DNA from: Delphinus delphis
Lineage: Eukaryota; Chordata; Mammalia; Artiodactyla; Delphinidae
Length of the DNA stretch: 64,000 bases
NCBI RefSeq assembly: GCF_949987515.2
Contig: NC_082695.1
Location: 85,893,604-85,957,603 of the forward strand
Direction: 5' to 3'
The translations under genes were made by a program, and so were the position numbers. Of the stretch, positions 46,001 through 58,640 are shown in pieces. Within the stretch, counting starts at the first letter, position 1. Every line of letters starts with the position of its first letter. The notes beneath the pieces were generated by a model. The model saw only the letters and a program-made list of their open reading frames with translations, searched no databases and was not told where the DNA came from.

Positions 46001-48639
46001 CCTGGGGCGCGGGGAGCGATCCATGGATACTGGCTCCCGTTATTTTAGACGTGGACCCTTCTGCTTGCATCGTGTTTTGGGGATTCTGAACAATGGGTGA
46101 CCCCACTGGCGTGGGTAGCAGGAGCAGAATGGACCAGGCTCAGGCCAAGACTCAGTCGGAGCCCACCACACCGCCCCCATCCAAAGCTGGGGTCCACACC
46201 TACAGAGTTCACATATCGTGTAAGTAGATTGGGTATATTGACTCAAAAAAAGATTATATCCGAGGAAAGACATTCTATGGAGGGAAAACATTGCCAATTC
46301 CTAAGTGGTATACACTTCACAGTTTTTGCAACTTTCCATCATGCTCCCCTCAGGTGGAGTAATATGGCAAAAATCCAGTTTTGCACACTTTGTTGCTTTT
46401 ATTTAATGAAAAGGAACAGAAACCGGAAAGTGAAAGTGATCCTTTTTTTCTTTCTTTCTCTTATTCCTTGCTTACTCTTGCTAGAAACTTCCTCTCGCCA
46501 AGATCCACTTGGGAAATTTCCATTCTGGGAAGTTTTTATGAAGTTACGAGAGACAAATTAGGTGATTTGCCTAAGTTAACGTTGTGTCTGTTGCTTTGAG
46601 GAGCACAGTGCACAGCAGACGTCATATGTGCTGTTTCCCTTGCGGGACTTGCAAAACTTCATTAGTTGAGATTTTGTAAAACGCTTACCGATCCTTCATC
46701 AAGAGGCCATTCTGGAAGGACGGGCATTGTGGAAAGGAACCCTTGGTCGCTACGAGACATAGGTACTGAAAGCGCACTCTGGGTTGGTTTGTGCAGCGAC
46801 ACCAGACCCCATAATAATAACAGGGAAACAGAGCACTGTGTTGTGGAAGTGAGTGGCGTCACTGAGGGACCCTTTGCAAACCTAGACTTGTTACTTCAGG
46901 GCAGCGCGCTTAGACACAGATGGCGCTGAACTGCTTTTCAAGATTGAAAATACCGGTCATTCATTCATATTTGCAGATATGGCCACCCTGATCATTGCTG
47001 GCCACTGAGGCTCTTCCTTCTTTCTGAGAACAAGAAGCAGTAATGCAGCCTCCTGGTTGTACTTCTCTCCTCCGCGTGTGTCTCACAGAACCCCTCACAC
47101 ACACACACACAGACTCTTACTGTTTAGTGGAAATTGGGACCTGTCTTGCATAGAAGGGAGATTATTGCCGGAGAACAGTTTTCCCTCCAGGCTGTATTAA
47201 ACCAACAGGATTTTCTCCCCACATTAAGGTTGCTTAAAAACCCTAACCTGCTATGTCTGATTCATCTAAGTAGTGACCCTCTGTGGTCAGCAGATCTGGA
47301 GTGGACTGGCGGCTGAAGACCCCCAGGCCAGGGGAACTGACCCCTCTTCCCTCCCCATGTAGTAGAGCATGGAAATGACTCTCTGTATAAATACATGGGC
47401 CACATCCCCAGGTACCAGGATGAGATGGAATGACTTGTGGGAGCCCAGCCTGTGGTTTCTATGGCAACCATGGGACCCATCAGAGTAGGAAGACTTCAGC
47501 ACCCAACCACCTCGCTCTCAGAACCTCTACGTTGCCAAAATTTGTAGCACTGAGATGGTAACTGGGGGAGGGGGCACCGTGTGCTATAAGATGGCGACAA
47601 CTGAACCAGGGACCGGGTCAGAAGAGGACGTGGGGAAACCCGCGATGGTGTGCGGCCTCGTGATCCACCATGGGTGTTTACAGTGCTGTTGGACAGAAAC
47701 ATCAAATGACTTGAACACCCTAAGATGCTCCAATTTAACTTACCAAAGAATCCAAATGCAAATCAGCCCTGTTCCCTACTGCACGCTAAGAGCTCATCTG
47801 CAAACTACAGACTGCCTTTGCAGGCTGTGTGGATGTGGGTCTTCCCTTTTCTTATCTTGGGGCTGTCGGTTTTCAGATTCTCCCCTTGTGGAGAATGCAT
47901 CTTCTGTTCTCACTCTATTTCGTCAGTCGGAAGGGGTGCCTTCACAGGGTCTGCTCCATCCCAGGGCAGAGGGCTCCAGGTCACACCCAGGTCCTGGTGC
48001 ACTTAATTGGGTAGTTTAAGGCGACGCAACAGCCGTGGCAAAAGCTACAGAAATTATCTTCAAACCCATGAAAAAAGGTTGGAAGTTTTTCCCATTCTCA
48101 CTTCCGTTCTTCCTCTGCCGTTATCGTCCACACACACGACGGGCAGGGGGACACCTTTTTCTGTTTATCCTTCCCTCCTCCCTCTTCCTCCCTCCCCCCT
48201 TTGTATCCACACATCTCCCTCCTGTCCAGTTTTATGTCACTGTCTCTCAACTAACCAAGCAGTGATTGATGCTTTTAAAGATGGGCTGATTTATGGAAGG
48301 AAATGAAAACAATGCAAAGGATAATAACAAACAGATTGGAGAGATGAAGGAATTACTAAGGACCAAAGCCCAGGCGGGGTTCTGTGCCATTATATATGGA
48401 TCGCTCCCTCCGTCTGAAAGTCACAAATGTTGGGGGCTCTTCTGCTTTTTCTTTCCCTCTCTCCTCTTTTTTTTTCTTTATTCCTTTTCAAAACCAAAAT
48501 TGAAAGAAAATAATCCACAGAACAGAGCTTCGATGTATATGTTTGTTCATGTTTTAGAGATAAAAAAAAAAAACACGCAACAAAAAACCCAGGGCATTGT
48601 GTGAGCAAGAAGGGCTCGGCGGCAGATCAGCAAGGGTTT
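46001..48639. other. Repeat-poor unclassified stretch
   Basis: About 2.6 kb with only short CA repeats (47096-47112) and pyrimidine-rich tracts near 48170. Two 154-codon plus-strand frames (46097-46561 and 47555-48019) have no recognisable motif, and frames of similar length overlap them. No gene is supported. Confidence 0.4.
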
Positions 48640-49620
48640 ATTATTCTGAGCAGCATTCAATCAAGTGTGGCCCTATGAACAGAGAGTAATGTTGGCGAAT
48701 CGTCCTGGGGGCTTTTTTTCTGTGTGTGAGTGGTATCCATCTGTCAGCTGTCAATGCCAGTGAGAGATATACAGGGCTGTCACTTCTCGTCAGCCAGCAT
48801 TTGTGAAGTCTTTTGCAGCTGCTACACAACACATACTGTCCTTATTGAAGGCCAGCAAAGAAGTCAGAGACGATTGTGCTGTGGCTGGAGCGAGAGACAG
48901 AAAAGAGATGTCAGGGCTGTCCTGGGATGACAGTGTGGACTCATCAGAGACGCAAGGATGAGCTGCATTTATTTCCCTAAAACAACAACAACAACAAGGG
49001 AATCGCATTAAAAGAAAAGAATTAAGTTTTAGAGGGTCATGGAACTCTACTTTGTCTGCAGGGGGTCCTGTGAAACCCATAACAACCAAACAAAATTTAT
49101 ATCCCAGTAAATGAACACGTTCAAGGTAGAGATGGGGATACATATTTTTTAAATCAGCAGAATATAAAGAGGGCATAAGTTTTTTATGGTTTCCCCTAAA
49201 TAAATTACATTACTGCAAAGATTATGCACATGCATAAAAGTTTGCATAATGGAGTACACTTTTAATATGTGTTTGTAAAGCAAAAACGAACATGGTCAGC
49301 CAGGGACATGCCCACACTATAATAATGCAGATGTTAAAAACCGGCTTAATTTTGATATGGAAACACTCTATTAATCATTACTCTGGTATTCCGTGGGCAG
49401 TTCAATATGTTTATTTATAGGGTGACTTCCGCTTAATTGAATTATTTTAAACTGATGGTGGTTCTGGTTTTGTGGTCCTTTGTCTGTAGGAAGTTCTTTG
49501 TCCAACACCTGCCTTTGAAAGCAAAACTGCCTTTACTAACCCTTAATGCACCCGCTGATGCACAGCTAGAAGTGAAATGGAGAATTTCAATGCACTCTTT
49601 TGTTTGCTGCTTGTTTTAAG
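48640..49620. promoter_or_regulatory. Candidate conserved noncoding element
   Basis: Repeat-free sequence with E-box-type CAGCTG at 48738 and 48818, AT-rich homeodomain-type sites, and a cluster of POU-like half sites at 49222-49250 ('ttatgcacatgcataa' then 'tttgcataat'). The texture suggests a developmental enhancer, but conservation could not be tested. Confidence 0.25.
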
Positions 49621-50309
49621 GTATTGCGAAATTTAATTACGTTTTGGTTTTCTGTGGGTTTGACAGGACTCTAGTTGATAAAGAAGGGCAATACGTTTGA
49701 ATTCCATATATCATAGATTCTTATTTTTAAAAAAAGAAACAGCAAAGGGATTTCTCAGAAAAATGAAGAATTAATTGATAGAAGAGTCACCAAAATAGTG
49801 AAAAGAAGAAATGCAAGTAGTCAGAGCTCAGAGTAGTATTTGTAAAATCCTTGTGATGAAGATTCCCTGCAGTGTGTAGAGGAGAGAAAGGTAAGCCTGT
49901 AGCCAGTGAATAAGTATCATTAAGCATATTGGCTAAAATATCCTGGGTGAAAACCTAGGATGTAAAGGTTATATTCTTATCATATAAAAATGCATTCTTC
50001 ATGTATCAACGGGTGGAGGATGTGATCGAGGTGAAAGAAGAGAAATTGATGAATCACGCTTATTAAGGTCTTGGGTTTGTTTCCAGGGGAACTGGCAAGG
50101 TCGAATTAAATTCAGAGTTTCTGTCTTCAGAGAGGCTATAATCAAGTTGTGAAGACCACATAAATATGAAAGAGTTGAATAAACCAAGTACTTACAGTAG
50201 TCTTCACGCATAGGTTAAGAGGATGAGCGATTCAGTGCAATTTTTGTTCTAACTGAATGTATCTGAGGCAATAATTGTTATAGTCGAAGAGGGAGGTCCG
50301 TTACTTCAG
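49621..50309. other. Unclassified stretch
   Basis: No repeat or exon recognised. A donor-like AAG|GTAAGC occurs at 49888-49896 without an accompanying exon. Confidence 0.35.
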
Positions 50310-51178
50310 GTCCCTCTGGCAGCTATAAAAAATTACCATAAACTTAAAGGTTTAAAAAAACCCCACAAATTTATTATCTTACATTTCAGGAGGACAGAAG
50401 TCCTAAAATCAACGTGGAGACTTCCCCGGTGGTGCAGTGGTTAAGAATCCTCCTGCCAATGCAGGGGGACACGGGTTTGAGCCCTGGTCCAAGAAGATCC
50501 CACATGTCGCGGAGCAACGAAGCCCAAGCGCCACAACTACTGAGCCTGCGCTCTGGAGCCCGTGAGCCACAACTACCGAGCCCACACACCTAGAGTCTGG
50601 GCTCCACAACAAGAGAAGCCACTGCAATGAGAAACCCACACACTACCACGAAGAGTAGCCCCCGCTCACCACAACTAGATAAAGCCCGAGCGCAGCAACG
50701 AAGACCAAATGTAGTCAAAAACAAATAACTAAATTTAAAATAAAATAAAATAAACGTGTCTGCAGGGCTGTGTTCCTTTGGGAGGTTTCCAGGGGAGGAC
50801 CTATTCCTTGCCTTTACCAGCTTCTAGAGGCTGCCTGCTTTCCCTGGCTCCCTGGCCCCTTCCTCCATCCCCAAGACGAGCAGCCCAGCATCTTGCCAAT
50901 CTTCCTCTTTTATCTTGGCTTCTACTTTATGTCTCCTTCTCCCTAGGCTTCTGCTGTCAGCCCCACTTCTCTGACTCTGGCCCTCCTGCCTTCCTCTTAC
51001 AAGGACCCTTGTGATTAAATTGTGCCCACTTGGATCATTCAGAATAATCTTCCCATCTCAAGGTCCTTAACTCCCTCATATCTGCAAAGTCCTTTTTGTC
51101 ATGTAGAGTAAGATACAGATTTCAAGGATGGGGACCTGGTGATCTTTGCAGGGGAACAGGATCCAGCCAACCACAGGT
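50310..51178 (-). repeat. MaLR-type (MLT1-like) LTR split by a SINE
   Basis: The plus strand carries the LTR complement: 'acaaatttattatcttacatttcaggagg' before the SINE and, after it, 'ggctgtgttcctttgggaggtttc', 'cttctagaggctgcctgc', 'ggacccttgtgattaaattg' and 'catctcaaggtccttaac' type blocks. This is a solo LTR; no internal retroviral genes are present. The family name is from memory. Confidence 0.75.
50405..50758 (+). mobile_element. CHR-1-type SINE with target-site duplication
   Basis: Full-length CHR-1-like element from 50417 ('acttccccggtggtgcagtgg') through the tandem 'agccacaactac' modules to the (AAAAT)n tail at 50732-50746. Flanking 12-bp duplications 'aaaatcaacgtg' (50405-50416) and 'aaaataaacgtg' (50747-50758) differ at one base. 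Inserted into the older LTR. Confidence 0.93.
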
Positions 51179-53699
51179 AGCAAAGACAACGGAGTAAAGC
51201 TTGGAGACTGCAAGTCACCTGGCACAGCTGGAGACACCCAGTTGGAAGCAGTTTGACTGGAGCTAAGGGGTGGGGGAAAAAGTGAGTTTAGACAAGCACT
51301 GAAAAATATTGGGACCAAATTACAGGGATTGTTGGATTCTGAGCATAGAATATGGAGAATATTGGGCGATAGATACCAGTCCAGTGTGAGGGAACGTCTT
51401 CTATTAAAGGAAACAATACAGGGATGGAACGGGAAAGAATGAGTTCTCTGACACCAGAGATGTTGGTACAAGACCAGACAGAGTTTAAGACACCCCCAAT
51501 TCTGAGAGTCTAAGGTCCTCTTGTTGTCACAAAATTGACTCCTACAAGAACAGGCTTAATTCAGAAGCAGGCTTTTTACAGGACTGAGAGAAATCTACTG
51601 GTCTCTACATTAAACTCATCAGAATGATAAAATACATCATAAACAGTAATGTTGTACGGTATTCACATTGTCGCTGAAGAATGAAAAGTCAGATTTTTTT
51701 TTTTTCAGATTTAGAAGGGTCTGAGCACCCTTTGAAGCAAATTGAGAACTCTGTGTCATCTCACTGTCAGTGAGCCTCAAACAATACAGGGTACGCTCCA
51801 AACAAGCAGGGTCCCTCCATCAGTTCGACCTCTTGGTATTTTTGCCATTACTCTGATCCATTTTTCGAACTCAAAATGAGTCAAGAAAGAGAATTCAGAG
51901 AGAGGAATAAAGGAAACTAAAGGGCTGTTCACGTCCTGCACACGTTATTGGTAATGACATTTGAACAGAACTGTAAACAAAAGCAGCCCTGGGTTTTGCA
52001 GTCTGCGTTACAGGGACGTGAGAAATCCTCGTTCTGCAGGAATAAGTCCTTCCGAGTGACCCTCAGAGGATGTACCACTCTGTGGCCAGCATTCACGAAG
52101 GAAACTCGATGGGATTACAACAGATTGCCTTGTAAAAGTTATTCTATCCTGGGGGGCACAAAAGAAATGGGCTTTGGTGGAGGTGGGGAGGGCTGGTGAT
52201 ACCAGTATCATGATTAAGAAACCCTGGAGGCAAGGGCATCTTTATAAACTTAGTTATTCTCAAGGATAGAAAGTGACAAGCCCGAAGGAAATTGGATCTT
52301 GAGAAACCTGTTTCCACCAGGTAGAGAAGAAGGCATTCTTTGGACCGGAGGAACAAAGAATTATGGCTTCTCTCTTGCTGTTTGAAGTCACCAGATCACA
52401 CCGTGTTTAAATGACTCATCGCCATTAACATTATTTTTTTCTTTTCCTTTCTTCCCTTCCCTCCTTCCTTCTTCTTTTCTCCCTGCCCTTTATATTGCAG
52501 CATCCTGGAGACAGACATGCCCCTTAAGTCACATCTCTCCTGGTATCTCTGTGGGTTATACCCAACTTGCTAAGATGCAAGATGGATGCAATAAATGGTA
52601 AGAGATGGGTCTGGAAACATATGATAGCTAACAGGCCACTCCCACAGGCAGGGGACTGTACTTTAGAACTTTTGAGTTTGGTGTCATCTATTTGCACACA
52701 ATATCTAGATCCATGGGCATCTGGACACTTAAAATACATTGCGTGGAAAATATAAAGTCCACAATGCTTTCAACTTGTAATGAACCCACATTTTAAAATT
52801 AGCAGAACACATATTACTGGGTATTCTTTGAATCTGAAGACTTCTAAGGGGATAGTCAGCAAGTCGCAAATCTTTAGCAGAAACAGTCATAAACTGTGAT
52901 GAGATGCAAGCTGGGTTTGAAAAGAAAAAGGCAACAAAATGCGTTTTGTGTATTGAAATTTTTATTAGCAAAATATAACTAAAGGAACAAAATTGACAGG
53001 GATAAAATTTTCCAACCAGCAGTGGTACAATTATAGCTTGGAGATCTTGTCAAACATCAGAAGACTGTTAAGAAGCAATCCCAGTCATCACACACCAAGA
53101 AAACAAATTCACAAAAAATATCTTGTCAGGGTAAATTCCTTTCTGCTCCAGATACCAAGCATCTAACAATTTTCTCCCCAGGAGAGGTAATAAAGTGAAT
53201 GCATTAGAATAACAATAATAATAATTCCTATTGTTGTAAATTATTTCAGTTTTATCCAAATTTCCAAATCCCCAGTTAGTCTACAAGGAATCCTAAGAGA
53301 AGATACAAAGTGGCCCAGGTCAGGACTGATTGTTGCCATTTATGCTTCTCTTCTCCATGGAGGTGCTTCTTTGGAGAAGGTGGTGTAGAAAAAGATTTCC
53401 TCGATTACTTTTGCCTACATTCTCTGCCTTATCTGAAACTACCCTCTCCCCATCGTGGTGTGTGTGTATGTATGTACATATCTGTGTGTGCATAGAGGGT
53501 GAGAATGGGAAGTATTTTGGCTATGGCCTGGTCTTCTTAGTGTTCCGTAAGGGCTGAAAGATGCAGAAGTTTTATTCTTAAGGCAATAAGAGCAATATAA
53601 AGAGACTGAGTGAAGAAAGATGAGTATCCCCGAGAGCGCCAAAGTCAAATGGTCAAGGAGGAATTCAGACTACCACTGAAACCAAAGGGCCATGGGCTG
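51179..53699. other. Unclassified stretch
   Basis: About 2.5 kb without a confident repeat or exon. A CT-rich tract lies at 52428-52490 and a TG-rich microsatellite-like patch at 53456-53492. A 131-codon minus-strand frame (51076-51471) overlaps the LTR edge and has no family features. Confidence 0.4.
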
Positions 53700-54034
53700 G
53701 GACCATGTCTGGCAGGGAGCAGGATTCCAGTGGCATCCATTGCACTTCCAATGAGATCCAGTCACCTTACCCCGGGTTGTCAACCTCTACATGTTCTTCC
53801 CTTAACCTCCCTACCTCATCTTCTCCTCCAGCAACAAGATTCAAACACTCCAGTCTGTTTCTAAAACACATCACATTTGTTCCCACCCAGAGCCTTTCCT
53901 CTGGCAGGTTTGTTCTTTCTGGACCAAGGTTAGGTCCTTCTTGCCTTTTACCTCTCAGTTTTCCCTTGAACTTCATATGGCTTTGCACCTTCTAGCGTTC
54001 AGATCTCAGCCTGAAGGTCATCTCCATGATATGA
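53700..54034 (+). repeat. L2 LINE remnant
   Basis: L2 3'-region pattern: 'ccctacctcatcttctcctcc', 'acacatcacatttgttcccacccagagcctttcctctggcagg' type block, ending near 'cctgaaggtcatctcc'. Diverged. Confidence 0.6.
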
Positions 54035-54430
54035 CTTCCATTTCTGGCCAAGATGGAGTTACAGAGACTGGATTTATCTTCCAACATAGAAGAATAAATA
54101 ATAATAATAAATTAAATTAACAGAAATATGTATTTAAATAAACTGGACATTAGGCAACAAAAGACAAAGGTTCTTGAAAGACAGAAAGCAAATGAACTGA
54201 GCTGTCTACATCTACAGCTTATGGACTAGAGAGTTCCCAGAACACAGTGCAGAGAGGAGGAACCTAGGAAGAACCAGGAAAATACCCTGAGTTAAGGAGA
54301 TAAGGTGAAATTCAGAGGAGAATAAAACAGGCTCACAGAACAAAGTTCCAGAGAAGAGATATGCAGAGGGTCCCCCTCAGTATTTATCAAGGTGCTGGTT
54401 AGCACATGCATGTGAAGAAACTAATTGAGC
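54035..54430 (+). repeat. L1 5'UTR-like fragment
   Basis: 'tctggccaagatggagttacagagactgg' type start is typical of L1M/HAL1 5' leaders. The remainder is A-rich and diverged. Confidence 0.5.
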
Positions 54431-55225
54431 TTGAGAAAGAAACCAGCAAAAAGTATTAAAGGGATGGATAAATTGGAACTCACCAAAAATTCAAAACTTT
54501 TGTGCTTTGAATGATACTATTAGGAAAATGAAGACAATGGACTGGACTGGGAGAAACTATTTGCAAAACACATCTGACAAGAGACTTGTATCCAGACTAT
54601 ACAAAACCAAAACAAATCAAAATCTCTTAAATAATGTGAAGGGAAAACACTCAATTAAAAAAAATAGACAAATGATTTCTGTAGACATTTTACCAAAGAA
54701 AACATATGAATGGCCAATAAATACAAGATCAACATTGCATTAGGGAAATGTGAATTAAAAATGCAATGTTATACCACTCTACACCCACTAGAATGGCTAT
54801 AGTAAAAAAGACATACACTAAAAATGCTGGCAAGGATGTGGAGAAACAGGAACCCTCATACGTTCCTTGTGAGAATTGCAGCCACACTGGGAAACCACTT
54901 GGCAGTTTCTTTAAAAGTTAAATATAAATTTGTGCTATGACTCTGCAATTCCACTCAAGTGTCTATTCAGGAGACATGAAACACACAGCTACACAAAGAC
55001 TTACACATGTGTGATCTTAGCAGCTATCTATAGGAAAATAGCTTAGTCATTGCCTGGGGCAGAGAACAAGAATTAACAGCAAATGGCCATGAAGAATCTT
55101 GTTAGTATGATGAAAATATTCTAAAACTGATTTATGGTGATGGTTTCACAACTTGGCATAAAAATCACTGAGTTGTACACTTGAAAAGGGGAAACTATAT
55201 AATATGTTAAAAATATATATTAGAG
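54431..55225 (+). repeat. L1 3' part
   Basis: ORF2 C-terminal blocks of an L1: 'acttgtatccagactatac', 'aaatgatttctgtagacattttaccaaag', 'ctagaatggctatagtaaaaaagac', 'ggatgtggagaaacaggaaccctcatac', and the 3' end 'gttgtacacttgaaaagg'. Broken frames. Confidence 0.85.
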
Positions 55226-56540
55226 GGAATTGTATCATTACTCACACAGGGCCAAGTAGAGTGTCTTTTCCTACCAGTAAGCTTGGAATATCTCATAAAT
55301 CATGGGGCATTGGATAGACTACTCAGAATAGTATTGCCCCAGTTGATGAGAATAATTAGCACTGTGCTCCTCATTGCTCTGACGTCACCTAACAAATATT
55401 AAAAGCAAGACCTGAAAGGAAGAAACTATTTCCATGTAACTTAACTGCACCCCAGAACAAAGGTCAAAAATATTTTTAGGAATAGAAAGATATACAACAC
55501 CAAACAAGGTCAAATTCACAATGTCTGGCTGGCATCCAATCAGAGGTGAACAGGATACAAAGAAAGAATAAGGAAAATACCAATCATAATAAGGTCTTTT
55601 AAAAAAATCAGTTAATTGAAACTAATCCAGAACTATTAGTCCCAGAAATTTTAGAATTAACAGAAAAGGGCATAGCTTTATCCCACATGTTAGAAAAATT
55701 AGACATATGGATGACATAAAAAAGATCCAAGTTGAATTTTGAGATGTGAAAACTATAGTGGCTGAGATGAAAATACATTAGATGAGTTTAACAGCAGATT
55801 AGACATTGTGGAAGCAAAGATAACTGAAATTGAAAATATAGCAATAAAAACAATGAAAAAATACATAGAAAAAAATTTTAAAGAGACACTATGAACTGTG
55901 AAACAACTTTAATGGCTACAAAATTTCAAATTTGATTTAAAAAACTATAATTCCTCAGATACAAGAAGCTCAAAAAACCTCAGGCATAAGAAACATGAAT
56001 AAAACTACATCAAGGTGTATCATAATAAAATTACTCAAAACCAGTTCTAAAGAGAAAGATGTTTAAGCATCCAGAGGGAAAGGACATATTAATTACAGAG
56101 GAACAAAAATGAGGATGACAGCAGAATTCTTGTCAGAAATGATGCAGGTGAGAAGACTTTGGAACAGCATATCCACCCAGATTTGTACAGTCAGTGAAAA
56201 TATCTTTCAAAAAGAGGTGAAATAACAACTTTTTTTCAAACTTACAAAGGCTGTCTAGATCAGTAGATCATCAATACAGCAGAAGGTCATCACCAACAGA
56301 CCCACAGTACAAGAAATGTGAAAGGAAGAAGAAAGATGTCAGCTAGAAAGAAAATATAGATCTGCACAAAGGAATGAAAAGCACTGGAAATGGTAATGCA
56401 AGTTTTTTTCTTATAATATACATGGAATGCTACATCACTTGAAGGCAAATGGTGATAAACAAAGGACAACAAAGGAGATAAAATGAAATCATAAAATGTA
56501 TTCAACTTAAAAGAAGCCAGAAAAATAGGAAAAGGGAAAC
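55226..56540 (+). repeat. L1 5' leader and ORF1 region
   Basis: A-rich plus strand with ORF1-type blocks such as 'gggcatagctttatcccac', 'gaagctcaaaaaacctcaggc' and 'agcatccagagggaaaggacatattaattacagagg'. It precedes ORF2-type sequence, so an L1M element fits better than HAL1. Confidence 0.6.
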
Positions 56541-57430
56541 AAAGAACAGATGGAACAAATATTTTTTAATTGTAAGGTGATAGACTTAAAGTTAACCCTT
56601 TCAATAATTAAACTAAATGTAAATGGTATAAATATCTATTTAAAAGGCAGGGATTGTCAGGTAGGATAAGTGAGTAAGACTCAACTATATGCTGCTTACA
56701 AGAAATGCACTTCAAAAAGACACAAATGGGTTAAAAGTTTTAAAATGGGGAAAATACATATACCATGCTACCAAAAATCAAAAGAAAAATCCAGAGGCTT
56801 TATTATCAGAAAAAGTAGATATAAGAGAAAAGAATATTACCCAGCATAAAGGTCACTTTGTAATTATAAAGGACTCAATTTATCCAGAGGACAGCCATAC
56901 TACACATTTATGCCTCTACTAACAAAACTTCAAAATATGTGAAGCAAAAACTGATAGAGATATAAAGAGAAAAACACAATGTACAATTATAATCAGAGAT
57001 TTCAATATCCCTCTCTCAATAACTGATAGAAAAAGGAGACAAAAAAATCAATAAGCCTATAAAAGACTTGAACAACACTGCCAATCAACTTGATCCAATT
57101 AGACTTTATAGAACTCGCCACCTGACAAGAGACTGCAGGTTCTTTTAATTTGCACACAAAATATTTATCAAGGTAGACCATATTCTGGGCCATGAACCCA
57201 TAAAATAAATCTTGATATCTATAAGAATTCAAGTTATACAAAGTATGTTATCTGACCAAATGGAATTAAATTAGAACTCAATAATAAAAATAGTCCTAGA
57301 AAGTTCACAAGTATTGAGAAAGTAGATAGCACATTCCTAAACAATACATGGGTTAAAGAAGAAATAGAAATGAAAATTAGAACATAGTTTGAATGAACTA
57401 AAGTTGAAAATACTATATGAAAGGACATGT
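56541..57430 (+). repeat. L1 ORF2 N-terminal part
   Basis: Decayed ORF2 sequence: 'ctatatgctgcttacaagaaatgcacttc', 'cagagatttcaatatccctctctcaata', 'accatattctgggccatgaaccc', 'gttatctgaccaaatggaattaaattag'. One short open stretch remains at 56689-56922. Not coding. Confidence 0.85.
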
Positions 57431-57690
57431 CATCTCCTCAGAGAGGTCTGTCCTGATCACTTAGGCTAAAGTAGCTACCTAGTCATTCTCTATGACATCA
57501 GCTAATTTTAATTCCCTGTATAAAATCTTCTTACACCTGACATTTTGGTATTACTTGATCACTGTATGTCTTCTACTTTTAGAATCAAGATTCCACGTGA
57601 GTAGAACATTTTCTGTCTTGTTCATCACTGTATCCTCTGGACAGAATCTGACAATTAGTATAGTTCCGTAACTATTTTGCTGAATGAATG
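57431..57690 (+). repeat. L2 LINE 3' end
   Basis: 'ctcagagaggtctgtcctgatcac', 'tagtcattctctatgacatcagc', 'gttcatcactgtatcctctgg' and the terminal 'gctgaatgaatgaatgaac' match the L2 3' end in order. Confidence 0.8.
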
Positions 57691-58460
57691 AATGAACACA
57701 AACAAGGCATCAGGAAAGATTAAAAAAAAAAAAAGGACTGGGAGAAGAAAGTGGGAAGGAAGAGGAAAGGGCATCTTTTTAATGAACTGAACTGAGAATA
57801 GGATGGGAGTTTGCCCAGCCAGAAGAAGGGGGCTGGTGGGAAAGACCTCCAGAAATTTCACTTATCAAACATGGATCTTCTAAACTGTCTGATCATTTTC
57901 ACAGCTGATTTATGATGTTTGGGCACAGAGAACTTGAGTATTGTTTTCCTACAGCAATACCCACTTTGACAATTGGCATTGAGAATCACACAGCACAGGT
58001 CTCTTTAGAGCTGCTCCCCCACTGCAAGAAAGCCTTCTTGCATTATCTTTTGCATCTGGCACCTACCTTTTCTTTGCTTCTAAGGAGCAATGATTTCATT
58101 GCACTACAGCTTCAACAACCATTATCTAGGAAATTTTTATCTGCATGGCATGCAGGTGCTGTGGTGATAAACACAACGTGAATAAAATTAAAATATTGCA
58201 AAGTAAAATAAGTAATGAGTAAATCTCTCAAGGGTTTATACAAATCTCATAAAAAAGCAGTAGTTGAACAAAGAGCTGGGATTAATATATTTAAATTAAC
58301 CTCAAACAAATGCAACTCAAACTGTGTCTAGGTATGATAGTTATGGATGACCTACTGTCAGTTCAAAATGGCCTTATTCTGGAAGAATCAGACGCCTTCT
58401 TCTTAAACAAAGCCTATTATTGTAATGATAAGAGTGGTGTGAAGGAAAATAGGGGCAAAG
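57691..58460. other. Unclassified stretch
   Basis: An A run at 57721-57733 and otherwise unremarkable sequence. No repeat or exon recognised. Confidence 0.35.
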
Positions 58461-58462
58461 AC

Positions 58463-58501
<39 letters not shown>

Positions 58502-58536
58502 CACACATACATATACATATATATACACACACATAC
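58461..58536. repeat. (ACATAT)n-rich microsatellite
   Basis: Compound repeat of ACATAT units with CA and TA variants. The frames reading through it are artefacts of the repeat. Confidence 0.95.
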
Positions 58537-58640
58537 AGTGCATTCTCATTATTCACGGTAGGTAGTTAGGTTCTATAAAGTCACAGCGAACACTTAATTA
58601 GTGAATGTTGAACCCACTGCTTCTACAAGAAATACATTTA
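58537..58640. repeat. Possible Tigger-type DNA transposon fragment
   Basis: 'cattctcattattcacgg', 'ggttctataaagtcacagcgaacac' and 'ttagtgaatgttgaaccc' resemble a dispersed Tigger-like sequence as I remember it. About 100 bp only. Confidence 0.4.

Noticed and set aside
46097..46561. 154-codon plus-strand frame
   Set aside because: No recognisable family, overlaps other frames of similar quality, and no transcription signals seen.
47555..48019. 154-codon plus-strand frame
   Set aside because: Two other frames are open over the same stretch, so openness is not informative. No domain seen.
49888..49896. Strong splice-donor-like AAG|GTAAGC
   Set aside because: Such 8-9-mers are expected about once per strand in a window of this size, and no exon-like sequence lies upstream.
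50310..51178. Possible endogenous retrovirus with genes
   Set aside because: Only LTR sequence is present at this and the other LTR sites. No gag, pol or env-like frame is adjacent.
58310..58561. Open frame with a Tyr/Thr repeat tail
   Set aside because: Produced by reading through the ACATAT microsatellite.
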